A DNA stretch of 64,000 nt from Desulfosporosinus sp. FKB (GCF_002196705.1 NZ_NADJ01000037.1:124001-188000); one strand, 5' to 3'; counted from the stretch's first letter, positions 43,504-52,737 are shown. Numbers and translations are program-made. Notes: generated from the letters alone by a model not told the origin.

Positions 43504-44529
43504 ATGAAATTACTTAAGAAGGGCGCTGTGATTAAAGGGATTATCCTACTGGGGTTTGCGGTTTGGATAGGGTATCTTTTTCAATCTGGAAATATAAGCT
43601 TGTATCTGAGTCCAAAATTAAGTTGGCTTTCTAGACTATCTGCCATGCTTTTGATTGTTTTAACGATAGCCTTGCTCATCCCTTCACGGCATAGGGCACA
43701 TCATTGTTGTGAACATCATCATTGCCATACAGACCATGACCATTCTCATTCAACACTTAGTATGATAACGATTGCGATGTTTTGTGTTCCTCTTTTACTG
43801 GGATTTACTGTCAAGCCTCAGGTCCTCGATTCATTAACATTAGTGAATAGTATTAATACTGTTGGTTCACGTCCTTATTACGTTACACAATTTTCACAGT
43901 TTAATAAATCCGGTACTAAGCCAAAATGGCCTGAGTTGAACCTCGTTGGTTCAGAAATTAGTAATTTTCTTACCGGAAAATTGCCCATGAATAAACTCTT
44001 TGGGAATTCTTCCCCTCTCACCATTCCTGAGGGTATGAATAATTTAAGGAGCTCAATTTCAACGTTTTCAATATCTTCAACTTCTTCAGCCACCGATCAA
44101 AATACTCTAAAAACACCAGCGATTCAGCCTGCAATGACCAAAATTGAGGAAACTGATCTTGCACAATTAGCCCTTAGTGAGAACCCTGATCAAATATACA
44201 ATCATTCGTATCGCCTAATTGGGTTCGTATATAAAGATCCTCGGTTAGCTAAAAATCAATTTGTCCTTACGCGGTATGTTATTACTTGCTGCATTATTGA
44301 TGCTCAACCCATCGGATTTATTGCAGAATCTCCAGATACTCCTAATTTGAAAGCAAACACATGGATAGAAGTGGAAGGCGTTTTAAAGAAACGTGCAATA
44401 AATATGGCGAATCAGATAAAACCCGTCGTAAATTTTCAATCGGCGGAAAATACGGCTCCCTATTTCATTATTACTCATTGGAAGGAGATCCCTACTCCTA
44501 AAGACCCTTATTTGACACCGCCTCAGTGA
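43504..44529 (+). CDS. TIGR03943/DUF1980 family partner of the permease
   Basis: 341 aa; AAGGAGG seven bases before ATG. Two N-terminal membrane helices are split by a His/Cys cluster (HHCCEHHHCHTDHDHSHS, ~63-80), then a third helix, a Ser/Thr-rich linker (~165-215) and an OB-like C-terminal domain with the conserved RYVITCCIIDAQPIGF (~258-273) and GVLKK. The C-terminal domain is outside or membrane-adjacent. The metal-binding cluster and pairing support metal handling. Confidence 0.9.
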   Translation: MKLLKKGAVIKGIILLGFAVWIGYLFQSGNISLYLSPKLSWLSRLSAMLLIVLTIALLIPSRHRAHHCCEHHHCHTDHDHSHSTLSMITIAMFCVPLLLGFTVKPQVLDSLTLVNSINTVGSRPYYVTQFSQFNKSGTKPKWPELNLVGSEISNFLTGKLPMNKLFGNSSPLTIPEGMNNLRSSISTFSISSTSSATDQNTLKTPAIQPAMTKIEETDLAQLALSENPDQIYNHSYRLIGFVYKDPRLAKNQFVLTRYVITCCIIDAQPIGFIAESPDTPNLKANTWIEVEGVLKKRAINMANQIKPVVNFQSAENTAPYFIITHWKEIPTPKDPYLTPPQ

Positions 44530-44566
44530 ACTGAGAAATCATAAAAATACAGACTGGAGGTCTAGT

Positions 44567-45078
44567 ATGGTTAGATCAGTTGCTAAGAAACGAAGAAAAC
44601 TTATGTCTATAGGGATCTTAACTCTTATCATCATAATTATTGCTACGGCAAAGTTGATAAGACTCCATCAAGATTCAGCATGGCAGGACCTTTCAGATAC
44701 TGTACCATCGATTACTACACCTACTATGAATATCGACCAGATAGAGGGCTCACTTGAAGACATTTCAAAACAATATGAAGGTGTCATTACGCATTCTAGT
44801 CAAGCTAGTAAGAATCAAATGATCTCGAATCTCGATAGATTATATCAGTTATCGGTCACTGATTATGTAAATGCTAATGCTTTAAAAAATTTGTCCAATA
44901 ATGCGTGTTTAACGATTTGACTCAAGCTGCTACGTTTCTTACAGCCTCCATTTTTGAAATGAAAGATAGTTTGATTAACTCAGGAGATTTTAGTCAGGCG
45001 CAGTTAAAAAATAGTAAGGATGACCTAACCTCAGCTGAACGGGAAATAGAACGAATTCAACAGGAGATAATAAAGTAG
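44567..45078 (+). pseudogene. Membrane-anchored helical protein, frameshifted
   Basis: Starts MVRSVAKKRRKLMSIGILTL behind GGAGGT, with one membrane helix at ~13-28. The frame stops after ...LKNLSNNACLTI (44920), but the adjacent frame continues from the same place as VFNDLTQAATFLTASIFEMKD...SAEREIERIQQEIIK to 45078. One base change near 44900 restores a ~170-aa periplasm-facing helical protein. Third gene of the permease unit. It could also be a sequencing error; the truncated form may still be made. Confidence 0.65.
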
Positions 45079-45090
45079 AAGAAACGAATC

Positions 45091-45137
45091 GTGGAAGTCG
45101 GGTTTTTCTTGGAAACTCGGCTTCCACTCTTTCTTTC
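45091..45137. terminator. Bidirectional terminator between convergent units
   Basis: GTGGAAGTCGGGTTT (45091-45105) pairs with AAACTCGGCTTCCAC (45113-45127), a 15-base stem with a few G-U pairs, followed by a T-rich run. It separates the rightward permease genes from the leftward zinc operon. Confidence 0.75.
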
Positions 45138-45187
45138 AGGTATCTAATATAAAGATTCTGTGGTAACTCCTCTAACGAAGATGTCTG

Positions 45188-46132
45188 TTAGTTCACGCCA
45201 AAAATAATTCCAACTTGATCAAGTTGCTCAGACATCCATTGGATATAATTTTTACCAGTCGGTTCCGTTTCAGTAACTTTGACGATAGGAATGCCGCTAG
45301 ACTCAGCTAACTTGACGATATTTTCTACGGTGGGGCTATCCGTCTGAGTATTGAAGACTAATAATTTGATTGCTTTCGTCTTAATATCATTTTGAACATT
45401 GGCAAGATCTGATGCGTTGGGATCGTTCCCATCTTCGATCGCCTTGGCAAACTTAGAATTATTAACTTTTAGATTTAGAGAATCTCCAAGGTAATCAAAG
45501 ACCGGTTCAGATACATCAATGTTGACAGGAGCAGCCTGCCTGATCTTAGCAACTTTAACGGTTAATTGGTCTAATTGTTGAAGATAATCCTTTGCCCTCT
45601 TTTGGTATTCTTGAGCATTTCCAGGATCAAGTTTGCTATAATCATCAGCTAATTTTTGGGCCAACTTAGGCATCGTTGATAGATCGTACCATACGTGGGG
45701 ATTATCTCCATCAATTTTCCCCATCAAGTCACTTCCTACAACCACGACGTCTTTCGTTTTGCTGGAAGAGTCGGACTTGAGTAATCTATCCATCCAATCG
45801 TCATAACCAATGCCGGTATAAATGACAACTTGAGCATCTGCCACAGCTTTCGAAGTATCCACCGTGGGTTCATAATCATGCGGGTCTTGTCCGGGATTGG
45901 TGAGAATCGAAGTTACATTGACATGATCACCCCCCACAGCCTGAGCTACCTCTCCATAAAAGTTTTCAGCAGCGACCACTTTAATCGTTTGACTTGCAAC
46001 ATTATTGTTCTCTTGAGATGTTTTTGAATTGTTTGAGTCTGTTGGGGTTGTTGTACTGCACCCTGTTAACAAACCAATAACCATGACCGCGATGATAATC
46101 TTAAGCTTCTTTTTTATAACCATTAGCTTCAA
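45188..46132 (-). CDS. znuA: Zinc ABC transporter, substrate-binding lipoprotein
   Basis: 314 aa from a TTG eight bases after GGAGGG; the next ATG is nine bases later. Lipoprotein signal ending LLTGCS, a Ser/Thr/Asn linker, then a cluster A-I solute-binding fold: VVAAENFYGEVAQAVGG (~48-64), metal-binding His in QDPHDYEP, DNPHVWYD and the late Asp/Glu region. The long His-rich loop of classical ZnuA is absent. Last gene of zur-znuC-znuB-znuA; the Zur box upstream argues for zinc rather than manganese. Confidence 0.9.
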   Translation of the reverse strand: MKLMVIKKKLKIIIAVMVIGLLTGCSTTTPTDSNNSKTSQENNNVASQTIKVVAAENFYGEVAQAVGGDHVNVTSILTNPGQDPHDYEPTVDTSKAVADAQVVIYTGIGYDDWMDRLLKSDSSSKTKDVVVVGSDLMGKIDGDNPHVWYDLSTMPKLAQKLADDYSKLDPGNAQEYQKRAKDYLQQLDQLTVKVAKIRQAAPVNIDVSEPVFDYLGDSLNLKVNNSKFAKAIEDGNDPNASDLANVQNDIKTKAIKLLVFNTQTDSPTVENIVKLAESSGIPIVKVTETEPTGKNYIQWMSEQLDQVGIIFGVN

Positions 46133-46175
46133 AATCTTTCCCTCCGACTTAATATTCGCCTGACTTAGTCCCTTC

Positions 46176-47006
46176 TTAGGTCGCATCAAGTGTGACCGTA
46201 TTTTCTCTGATACTTCGTTCTCGATAATTAATCCAACCTAACGAGGCAAAATAGAGTGTTCCTTCGACTGCTGTAATAAAAAAACTGACTGGAGCATTTG
46301 TATAGAATGCCAAAACGAGTCCTGCCCAAACCCCAATAACTGAAATCAATGAAGATAAGAAAATCATCCTTGAGACAGAATGGGTAAGTCGCTGGGCGAT
46401 CGCCGCTGGAGTTGTCATCAAGGTAAATACCAGTAATGCTCCCACGATCTGCACAGCTTCAGCAGTGGCAATAGATAACAGCAACAAAAAACCGATAGAA
46501 ATAAAACGAATTGGTAAACCAGCTGCTTGGGCTCCCACCGGATCAAACGAGTCAAACGTTAGCATTTTGTACCCCAGAATTAGCATTGATAACACAAAAG
46601 CGGATAAGATAGCTAGTTTCTCAACATCTAGAGGGCTTATTCCTAAAACGGTGCCAAACAACAACGAAGTGATAGCGTTGGATTGTTTGCTGGAAAGTGA
46701 TAAAAATAAAAGCCCAATCCCTAGAAATATACTTAAAACCACACTGATTACTGCATCTTTTCGGAACATTTTAATGCCCAATCGTCCGATCGCTAACGCT
46801 GAAGCACATGTAAAGAGCAACATTCCGTTTAAAGGATCAATGCCTAGGTATAAGGCAAAGGCTGCTCCGGAAAAACCAATGTGAGAAAACGTATGCGCGA
46901 TAAAGGGTAATCCTCGGGCAATGACAAAGACTCCTATAGCACCACACATAATGGCTACAATCGTTCCAGCGATAAAGGCATGCTGCATAAAGTCATACTG
47001 AAACAT
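46176..47006 (-). CDS. znuB: Zinc ABC transporter, permease
   Basis: 276 aa from ATG (MFQYDFMQHAFIAG) with AGGAGG nine bases upstream; overlaps znuC by 14 bases. About nine membrane helices of the ABC-3 family: LPFIAHTFSHIGFSGAAFALYLG (~37-59), GTVLGIS..D (~135), VQIVGALLVFTLMTTPAAIAQRLT (~205-228). Forms the membrane channel for the ZnuA-delivered ion. Confidence 0.92.
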   Translation of the reverse strand: MFQYDFMQHAFIAGTIVAIMCGAIGVFVIARGLPFIAHTFSHIGFSGAAFALYLGIDPLNGMLLFTCASALAIGRLGIKMFRKDAVISVVLSIFLGIGLLFLSLSSKQSNAITSLLFGTVLGISPLDVEKLAILSAFVLSMLILGYKMLTFDSFDPVGAQAAGLPIRFISIGFLLLLSIATAEAVQIVGALLVFTLMTTPAAIAQRLTHSVSRMIFLSSLISVIGVWAGLVLAFYTNAPVSFFITAVEGTLYFASLGWINYRERSIRENTVTLDAT

Positions 47007-47823
47007 TCGCCAAGACCTCCTGAGTGCCATTGTCATGATGAAGGCAAATGGAAGAATCCGGTTTGTTGGACGAGGTTGACACAATGAGCTTAGAACCAAC
47101 ATGCATAACCTCGACCGGAGCCCCATATAACCGAGTTAATACGTTGGATTGCAACACTTGTTTAACAGTCCCTATCGCATACTGTCCTTTAGTTATGTAG
47201 AGAATACGGTGAGCATATTGAGCGATAAGGTTGACGTCATGGCTGATAAATAAAACACTTATCTTCTTCTCTGCGTTGATACGGGCGATCACTGAAGCCA
47301 AGTTTTCCTGAGCTCCAGGGTCTAAATTAGAGGTCGGTTCATCCAACAATAAGATTTGAGGGTTTCTTACCAAGGCTTGCGCGATAAAGAGGCGTTGTCG
47401 TTCACCACCCGATAACTTGGCAATGGGTTTATGAGCAAACCGCTCAGAATCCGTTACTCTCATGGCTTCTTGAACATTCTTTCGATCCCGCTTAGTGAGC
47501 CATGGACGGAATTTGTGGGGCAATCCGAAACTCACAAAGTCCCAGGCTCGCAAGAGAGTTTCTGTATCAAGCTGTCGAGATTGGGGAGCATATCCAATAA
47601 TCATTGATGAACCTGAAGTTTTCCCATCTCCTTGTATCGAAATGCTTCCACTTTCAACTGGAACCATACCGAGAAGAGTTCTCAGTAACGTTGTTTTACC
47701 CGCTCCGTTCGGCCCGATGATCCCAACGAACTCTCCCGGGTTCACAGTAAAAGAAAGGTCTCTCAAAACTCTATTTCCACCAAGACAAACGTTTAACCGA
47801 TCGACTTTAATACCGGCACCCAT
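46993..47823 (-). CDS. znuC: Zinc ABC transporter, ATP-binding protein
   Basis: 276 aa from ATG (MGAGIKVDRLN) behind GAAGGAT. Walker A GPNGAGKTT (~37), Q-loop APQSRQLD, signature KLSGGERQR (~140), Walker B ILLLDEPTSNLD (~160) and switch His in FISHDVN. Energises ZnuB. Ends with a ~35-residue extension (SSNKPDSSICLHHDNG) with a Cys-His pair. Lies 13 bases after zur. Confidence 0.93.
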   Translation of the reverse strand: MGAGIKVDRLNVCLGGNRVLRDLSFTVNPGEFVGIIGPNGAGKTTLLRTLLGMVPVESGSISIQGDGKTSGSSMIIGYAPQSRQLDTETLLRAWDFVSFGLPHKFRPWLTKRDRKNVQEAMRVTDSERFAHKPIAKLSGGERQRLFIAQALVRNPQILLLDEPTSNLDPGAQENLASVIARINAEKKISVLFISHDVNLIAQYAHRILYITKGQYAIGTVKQVLQSNVLTRLYGAPVEVMHVGSKLIVSTSSNKPDSSICLHHDNGTQEVLANVSV

Positions 47824-47836
47824 ATATCCTTCCCCC

Positions 47837-48271
47837 CTAACTATCCCTGCCAATATGACGGCAGTTTGAGCAATATCCCGAAATTTCAAAACGATGGTCG
47901 ACGACCATAAAATCATCCTCATTAATATTTATCAGACGCATAGGACAATCATGAACAACTTGAATAGATCCGCACCCCAAACATACTAAATGATGATGAT
48001 GAGCATGACCACAGCTTAGTCGGTATTTACTCGCGTTATCTCCAAATTCCATTTCTTCAATCACCTGCAGTTGCTGAAGAAGAGCTAATGTCCGATAGAT
48101 AGTGTCATAACTTATCGACGGATAAGATTTTTTCATATGTTCATAAACTTCTTTAGCAGTTAGATACCTGTTTTGATATTCAATGAAGAGATCGACGACA
48201 GCTTTACGTTTGCCGGTAAAACGATAACCTGACTCTTTTAGATGATCAAGTATCTCTTGGTTCGCAGCCAT
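47837..48271 (-). CDS. zur: Zinc uptake regulator, Fur family
   Basis: 144 aa; GGAGG before the ATG. Winged helix at ~10-80 (YRFTGKRKAVVDLF, SYDTIYRTLALLQQL), regulatory site CGHAHHHHLVCLGCG (~87-101) and structural CxxC pairs CLGCG and CSNC. Represses zinc-uptake genes when zinc-loaded. Its own promoter holds a perfect Zur box, so the operon is autoregulated. The Zur rather than Fur/PerR call rests on the box and the znu genes. Confidence 0.93.
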   Translation of the reverse strand: MAANQEILDHLKESGYRFTGKRKAVVDLFIEYQNRYLTAKEVYEHMKKSYPSISYDTIYRTLALLQQLQVIEEMEFGDNASKYRLSCGHAHHHHLVCLGCGSIQVVHDCPMRLININEDDFMVVDHRFEISGYCSNCRHIGRDS

Positions 48272-48290
48272 TTTTGCCTCCTAAATTTAA

Positions 48291-48335
48291 AGACTATAAT
48301 CTAAATCGTAATCATTACGATTTAGATTATAGTCT
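48291..48335 (-). promoter_or_regulatory. Zur box in a perfect 45-base palindrome
   Basis: Bases 48291-48312 are the exact complement of 48314-48335 around a central C. The core TCGTAATCATTACGA with AAA/TTT flanks matches the Bacillus Zur box. The arms include TATAAT, so operator and promoter overlap. It lies 20 bases before the zur start codon. Confidence 0.92.
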
Positions 48336-48653
48336 CTTTATTGTCCTTTGTAAATAAGCTTAATTCGCTTCTAAATCACTACGCTCATAGATTTCCGATT
48401 CAATACAATCCAATTTTACAATATTCTTTTTACCATCCTTAAAACCTTCAATCAATTTTTGAGTTTATCAGAATTACGTTCTGACCTATTTATAACTTTT
48501 ATTGGCTATCGGATATTGGATTAAATTGTCAGGGGAAGATTAGTGGCAGATTCGATCTTCTAACGTATTCTATTTCAAAATTACTTCTTGAGTTAGCTAC
48601 GGCTAACCTAGTCAAATACTTTAGCAAGGAGGCAGTGCTCTGGAAAAGACAGC
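48336..48653. other. Gap between zur and mntR
   Basis: No gene with a ribosome site. The minus strand holds a short frame ending at ~48363 (LIEGFKDGKKNIVKLDC...YERSDLEAN) that starts just after a stop codon and looks like a C-terminal relic of an unidentified gene. Confidence 0.35.
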
Positions 48654-49076
48654 TTACAGTTTTTTTACTTTCGAATCCACAAACTCTTGATAGGCTTGTT
48701 GGCAAGAAGGATTGCTTTTCATAAACTCCACCAGAGTCTTGATGGCTTCGATCGTTGCCGTCGAGAGGTAGTGTTCCATGGCTTCCGCTTCAGCAGCAAA
48801 GTCACATTTGCTACATATAAAATCCAGAAACTCTTGTAGCAATCGGTTTCTAGCGACTAAGTAGGACCCAAACTCTTTACCTTTATCGGTGAGTCTGATC
48901 TCTCCATATCGTTCGTAATCTATGTAACGCTCGTTTCTCAATTTATAAAGAGCTTTTGTTACTGATGGTAAAGCAACATCAAGCCTTTTACTGATGTCTG
49001 TTACCCTAACGATATCTAGGGTTAATGAAAATCGGTATATCTCCTCTAAATAATCTTCTAAGCTGGGTGTTAGCAA
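48654..49076 (-). CDS. mntR: Manganese-type DtxR family repressor
   Basis: 140 aa from a TTG (LLTPSLEDYLEEIYRF) with GAGGTG six bases upstream; other starts upstream lack a site. Winged helix at ~15-70 (RVTDISKRLDVALPSVTKALYKL) and a DtxR dimerisation domain with metal ligands (CDFAAEAEAMEHYLS, ~92-106: C/E/H positions). It has no SH3 domain, as in MntR. Divergent from the Nramp gene, its likely target; the cysteine near residue 89 could shift metal preference. Confidence 0.85.
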   Translation of the reverse strand: MLTPSLEDYLEEIYRFSLTLDIVRVTDISKRLDVALPSVTKALYKLRNERYIDYERYGEIRLTDKGKEFGSYLVARNRLLQEFLDFICSKCDFAAEAEAMEHYLSTATIEAIKTLVEFMKSNPSCQQAYQEFVDSKVKKL

Positions 49077-49278
49077 TTGACACACCTCTTCTAAAACGCA
49101 CCTTAAATCAAACAAGTGTTTTATCCAAGGAAGTGAAGTGATATTTGATTGATGTCAATTCAAGTTACATTATTATATTCGCTAATTTCATAATTCTTAC
49201 AAATTATTTGTCGCGTTTAAAAATCTTGTTAAAAAATCGGGTTGTCATTAGGATGACTATCAAGGAGGTACAAATTCC

Positions 49279-50628
49279 ATGAGTGATGGATTGAATATTT
49301 CTCAGGGCGTAACTCGTAATGTTTCCATTCCCTTAAAGTTAAATGATACCAACAAAACTATAGAGGCTTGCCGTGCAGCTATCACTGGGAAGAGCAAAGG
49401 GATCAGGGCCTTGCTCCCGTTTTTAGGTCCCGCTTTTATCGCCTCTGTAGCTTACATTGATCCAGGAAACTTTGCTACTAACATTCAAAGTGGCTCCTTG
49501 TTCGGATATAACATGTTATGGGTTGTGGTACTTGCTAATTTGATGGCGATGCTCTTACAAAACATGTCAGCTAAACTGGGTATTGCAACGGGCAAAAACT
49601 TGCCAGAACTTTGCAGAATTCACTTTTCGAAACGAATGTCCTATTCCATGTGGGGAGTATCAGAAATCGCTGCGATGGCGACCGATCTTGCAGAATTCCT
49701 AGGTGCAACCCTCGGGTTAAATTTATTGTTTGGCATTCCGATGCTTTACGCCACCATTTTGACCGGTTTGGCCACGTATTTGATTCTGATGCTGGATCGC
49801 TTCGGATTCAGGCCCTTGGAAAAATTCATAGCCGCCTTTGCGGTCATGATCGGTGCGTGTTATATGATCGAAACATTCCTTTCTCGTCCTAACTTTTCTC
49901 AGGTTGCTTACCATTGTGTTGTGCCTTGGCTTGGTAACAGTGAAAGTATAATGCTTGCCGTGGGAGTTATTGGAGCAACCGTCATGCCCCATGCAATCTA
50001 TCTCCATTCGGGATTAACCCAAAACAGAGTTGTGCCACAGAATGATCACGAAAAGATTCAACTTCAAAAATTCAACACTAAAGAAGTATTAATAGCCTTG
50101 GGCTTTGCCGGATTGATTAATATTGCCATGATGTACATGGCTGCAGCTGCATTCCATTCAACGGGTAATAGCGGTGTCGCTGATATTCAATCGGCATATA
50201 AAACATTAACTCCAATTCTCGGATCGGCATCGGCAAGTGTCTTCTTGATATCATTACTTTTCTCCGGTATTTCCAGTTCTGTGGTCGGTACTATGGGCGG
50301 TCAAGTGATCATGCAAGGATTCGTAGGATTTAGCATTCCTGTCTGGGTACGCCGTATTGTTACTATGTTGCCCACAGTGATCATTGTGGCATTAGGAGTT
50401 GATCCCACCCAGACATTGGTTATTAGCCAAGTAGTATTAAGTATTGTTTTGCCAATCCCAATCATAGCCCTGATATATTTTACGAAACGTAAGGATATTA
50501 TGGGAGTCTTGGTCAACAAGAGACTGATAACTTCTTTATCAATTATATGTGCCGTGGTCATCTCGTTTCTAAACCTTTTACTGATCTATCAAACACTCGG
50601 AGGTAGTATACCATTTATCGGAAACTAA
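49279..50628 (+). CDS. mntH: Nramp family divalent metal transporter
   Basis: 449 aa; CAAGGAGG nine bases before ATG. Eleven or so membrane helices. Metal-site motif DPGNFATN lies in helix 1 (~66-73) and MPHAIYLHS in helix 6 (~236-244), both canonical for proton-coupled Mn/Fe uptake. The 40-residue N-terminal extension is typical of Firmicute members. Its divergent partner is the MntR-type repressor. Confidence 0.95.
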   Translation: MSDGLNISQGVTRNVSIPLKLNDTNKTIEACRAAITGKSKGIRALLPFLGPAFIASVAYIDPGNFATNIQSGSLFGYNMLWVVVLANLMAMLLQNMSAKLGIATGKNLPELCRIHFSKRMSYSMWGVSEIAAMATDLAEFLGATLGLNLLFGIPMLYATILTGLATYLILMLDRFGFRPLEKFIAAFAVMIGACYMIETFLSRPNFSQVAYHCVVPWLGNSESIMLAVGVIGATVMPHAIYLHSGLTQNRVVPQNDHEKIQLQKFNTKEVLIALGFAGLINIAMMYMAAAAFHSTGNSGVADIQSAYKTLTPILGSASASVFLISLLFSGISSSVVGTMGGQVIMQGFVGFSIPVWVRRIVTMLPTVIIVALGVDPTQTLVISQVVLSIVLPIPIIALIYFTKRKDIMGVLVNKRLITSLSIICAVVISFLNLLLIYQTLGGSIPFIGN

Positions 50629-50651
50629 TCAAGGAATCAACAAAATGTTAA

Positions 50652-50677
50652 TAAGCCGGGGATACCCCGGCTTTCTT
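50652..50677 (+). terminator. Terminator after mntH
   Basis: AAGCCGGGG-ATA-CCCCGGCTT is a nine-base perfect stem with a three-base loop, then TCTT, ~25 bases after the stop codon. Confidence 0.85.
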
Positions 50678-50703
50678 AAAAATACTAGTGATGGTGTGCC
50701 TAC

Positions 50704-50856
50704 ATGGCTTGGACATTACTCATAGGTGTCTTATTCACGGCACTGATCGGATGGTAGTGGATTGACTCGCTTATTGCTTTAGCCCTTGTATATTTTGTTG
50801 TTAATGAGGGCCTGAAAGCCATTCAAGATGCGAAAGGACTCAGTCCTGATACCTGA
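50704..50856 (+). pseudogene. Relic of a cation-diffusion-facilitator gene
   Basis: The frame reads MAWTLLIGVLFTALIGW-stop-WIDSLIALALVYFVVNEGLKAIQDAKG, the last membrane helices of a CDF exporter (WxDS-x-IAL pattern) interrupted by TAG. The rest of the gene is gone. It immediately precedes an intact CDF gene. Confidence 0.6.
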
Positions 50857-50945
50857 GGCGATTGTTAAACCTCGGTGAGGTTTATAGTTATGGATAGTAG
50901 TTACCCTATTTTTTGATTTGTAAAGTGAGAAAACAAGGAGGATGT

Positions 50946-51884
50946 ATGCTTATGTCTGAACTTAACATTTATCAGAGTCAAAAGAAGATCTTGATATCAG
51001 TAGGACTCGTCGGTTTAATTTTATCGACAAAACTGGTTCTCGCATATATCACCAAGAGTCTTGCACTTCTTAGTGACTCTTGGCACTTAATGACCGATTT
51101 CGCAGCCCTAATCCTCAGTTGGTGGGGACTCAAAATAGCCTCGAAAAAGGCCGATTGCAAAAACACTTATGGATACCATCGTTATGGTGTGCTCTCGGCA
51201 TTAGTCAATAATATATCTCTTATCACCATTTCCCTTTTCATATTCTATAAAGCAGTTGATCGTTTTCTTAATCCTGTCACTGTAGAACCTAAAGGAATGA
51301 TCATAGTGGCAATCGCTGGGATGATTGTTAATCTTCTGATTGTCCTTAATCTTAGGCAAAATACTCAAAATTTAAATGTCAAAAGTGCCTTTCTGCATTT
51401 TACTGGAGATGCTCTTGCCGATTTAGGAGTTTTAATAGGTGGCATAATCATCTATTTTACTCACTGGTCAAGGATTGATACCCTATTAAGTGCAATTCTC
51501 GCCTGTCTTATCTTAAGAAGTGCTGTTAAGATGACTAAAGAATGTTTACATATCTTCTTAGAATCGGTACCAAACCATATTTCCATTGAAGAACTGCGTA
51601 CAACAATCTTAGCAATTGACGGCGTCCAAGGAGTAAGTGATATACACGTTTGGGCTATATCGCAGGAGGTAATATCTATGACAGCTCATATCTGGGTTAA
51701 GGACTTAAACAAAGAGCATTCGGCTGATCTTTTACATAAAATTCAACATGTAAGTTATGATCAATATAGAATAGAACATACAACGATTCAATTTGAAGAT
51801 TGTCCCTGCAGTAGTTGTTTTCACAGTAAACAAGATCATCAACATCAATGTTCCTTGTGCATTGATTTGTGTCCAACAGCTTAG
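50946..51884 (+). CDS. czcD: Cation diffusion facilitator (CzcD-type) metal exporter
   Basis: 312 aa; AAGGAGG precedes two close ATGs (50946 and 50952). Six membrane helices with the metal sites SDSWHLMTDFAAL (~38-50) and HFTGDALADLGV (~143-154), then a cytoplasmic ACT-like domain. The final 30 residues form a Cys/His tail (CPCSSCFHSKQDHQHQCSLC). Exports zinc, cobalt or cadmium against protons. The tail is unusual and may sense or bind metal. Confidence 0.92.
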   Translation: MLMSELNIYQSQKKILISVGLVGLILSTKLVLAYITKSLALLSDSWHLMTDFAALILSWWGLKIASKKADCKNTYGYHRYGVLSALVNNISLITISLFIFYKAVDRFLNPVTVEPKGMIIVAIAGMIVNLLIVLNLRQNTQNLNVKSAFLHFTGDALADLGVLIGGIIIYFTHWSRIDTLLSAILACLILRSAVKMTKECLHIFLESVPNHISIEELRTTILAIDGVQGVSDIHVWAISQEVISMTAHIWVKDLNKEHSADLLHKIQHVSYDQYRIEHTTIQFEDCPCSSCFHSKQDHQHQCSLCIDLCPTA

Positions 51885-52065
51885 TTACGTTTAAACATGT
51901 AATTATGAAAAACCGCTTAAGCGGCCATCTTACAATAACTTTATTTTTCCGTACCCTCAAAGAATTTCTGTATCTTTCCAAAGTCATATTCAGAGGCAAC
52001 CCTGAAAAAGCACAGTTCATAATCAATTTAGCAACGACACTCCGTAATTCTTGTTCCATTGAATA

Positions 52066-52596
52066 CTAATATTCGATCCCTTGCCGTGCCATTATTCCCT
52101 TTTGCATAGGATGTTTCCGGGCAGTTATTTCCGAGACATAATCAGCCAGCTCAATCAATTCTAATGGTGCATCCCTTCCGGTCAGGACGAGTTCCACTGT
52201 AGGGGGTTTCTCCTTAACGAGCTCGGCTACTTCCTTAAGGGGAAGGAACCCCAGATTCACCGCTGCCATGATCTCGTCCATAATAATCAAATCCCATTCC
52301 CCGCTAATCACGGCCTCAATGGCATAATTCATAGTTATCCTTGTTTCCCCTTTAATTCCTCCCAACTCGTTAGCTGTCATTTCCCAAGTGAATTTGTCAT
52401 TCTTATTATGCCTAAATTGTTGAAACTTCGGACCGAGCTTAGCGATGGTCTCCATTTCGCCTGTTGACTGTCCCTTTAGAAACTGGATCATAAGAACCTT
52501 AAGTCCCTGACCACTCGCCCTGCTCCCCAACCCAACCGCTGCTGTCGTTTTTCCTTTTCCTGAGCCTGTGTAAATATGGACTAATCCTTGTTGCAT
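52066..52596 (-). CDS. cobA: Corrinoid adenosyltransferase (CobA/CobO/BtuR)
   Basis: 176 aa; AAGGAGG eight bases before ATG. P-loop YTGSGKGKTTAAVGLG (~9-24), then LIIMDEIMAAVNLGFL (~105-120) and TGRDAPLELIELADYVSEI (~140-158), all typical. Adds the 5'-deoxyadenosyl group of ATP to cobalt in corrinoids. Preceded by a cobalamin riboswitch and terminator, so it is turned off when coenzyme B12 is plentiful. Confidence 0.95.
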   Translation of the reverse strand: MQQGLVHIYTGSGKGKTTAAVGLGSRASGQGLKVLMIQFLKGQSTGEMETIAKLGPKFQQFRHNKNDKFTWEMTANELGGIKGETRITMNYAIEAVISGEWDLIIMDEIMAAVNLGFLPLKEVAELVKEKPPTVELVLTGRDAPLELIELADYVSEITARKHPMQKGIMARQGIEY

Positions 52597-52629
52597 TTTT
52601 TGGTCCTCCTTGTTTTTAATCGTTCTACG

Positions 52630-52670
52630 GAAAAACAGAAAACCTCTCGACAGGTAATGTCAAGAGGTTC
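52630..52670 (-). terminator. Riboswitch-controlled terminator before cobA
   Basis: AACCTCTTGACA and TGTCGAGAGGTT (minus strand) form a 12-base stem with a five-base loop, then CTGTTTTT. It lies between the cobalamin riboswitch and cobA, so it is the probable expression platform. Confidence 0.75.
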
Positions 52671-52737
52671 CAAAACAACGCAAACCATGTTCAAAGAACA
52701 CTGCACACACCCCCTATCTGCCGTAGAGTCTTTTGGT

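Noticed and set aside
49116-49278. A possible MntR operator (TTGATTGATGTCAATTCAA) between mntR and mntH
   Set aside because: It has TTGA/TCAA symmetry but does not match the MntR consensus I know; left unannotated. No Mn riboswitch motif was seen either.
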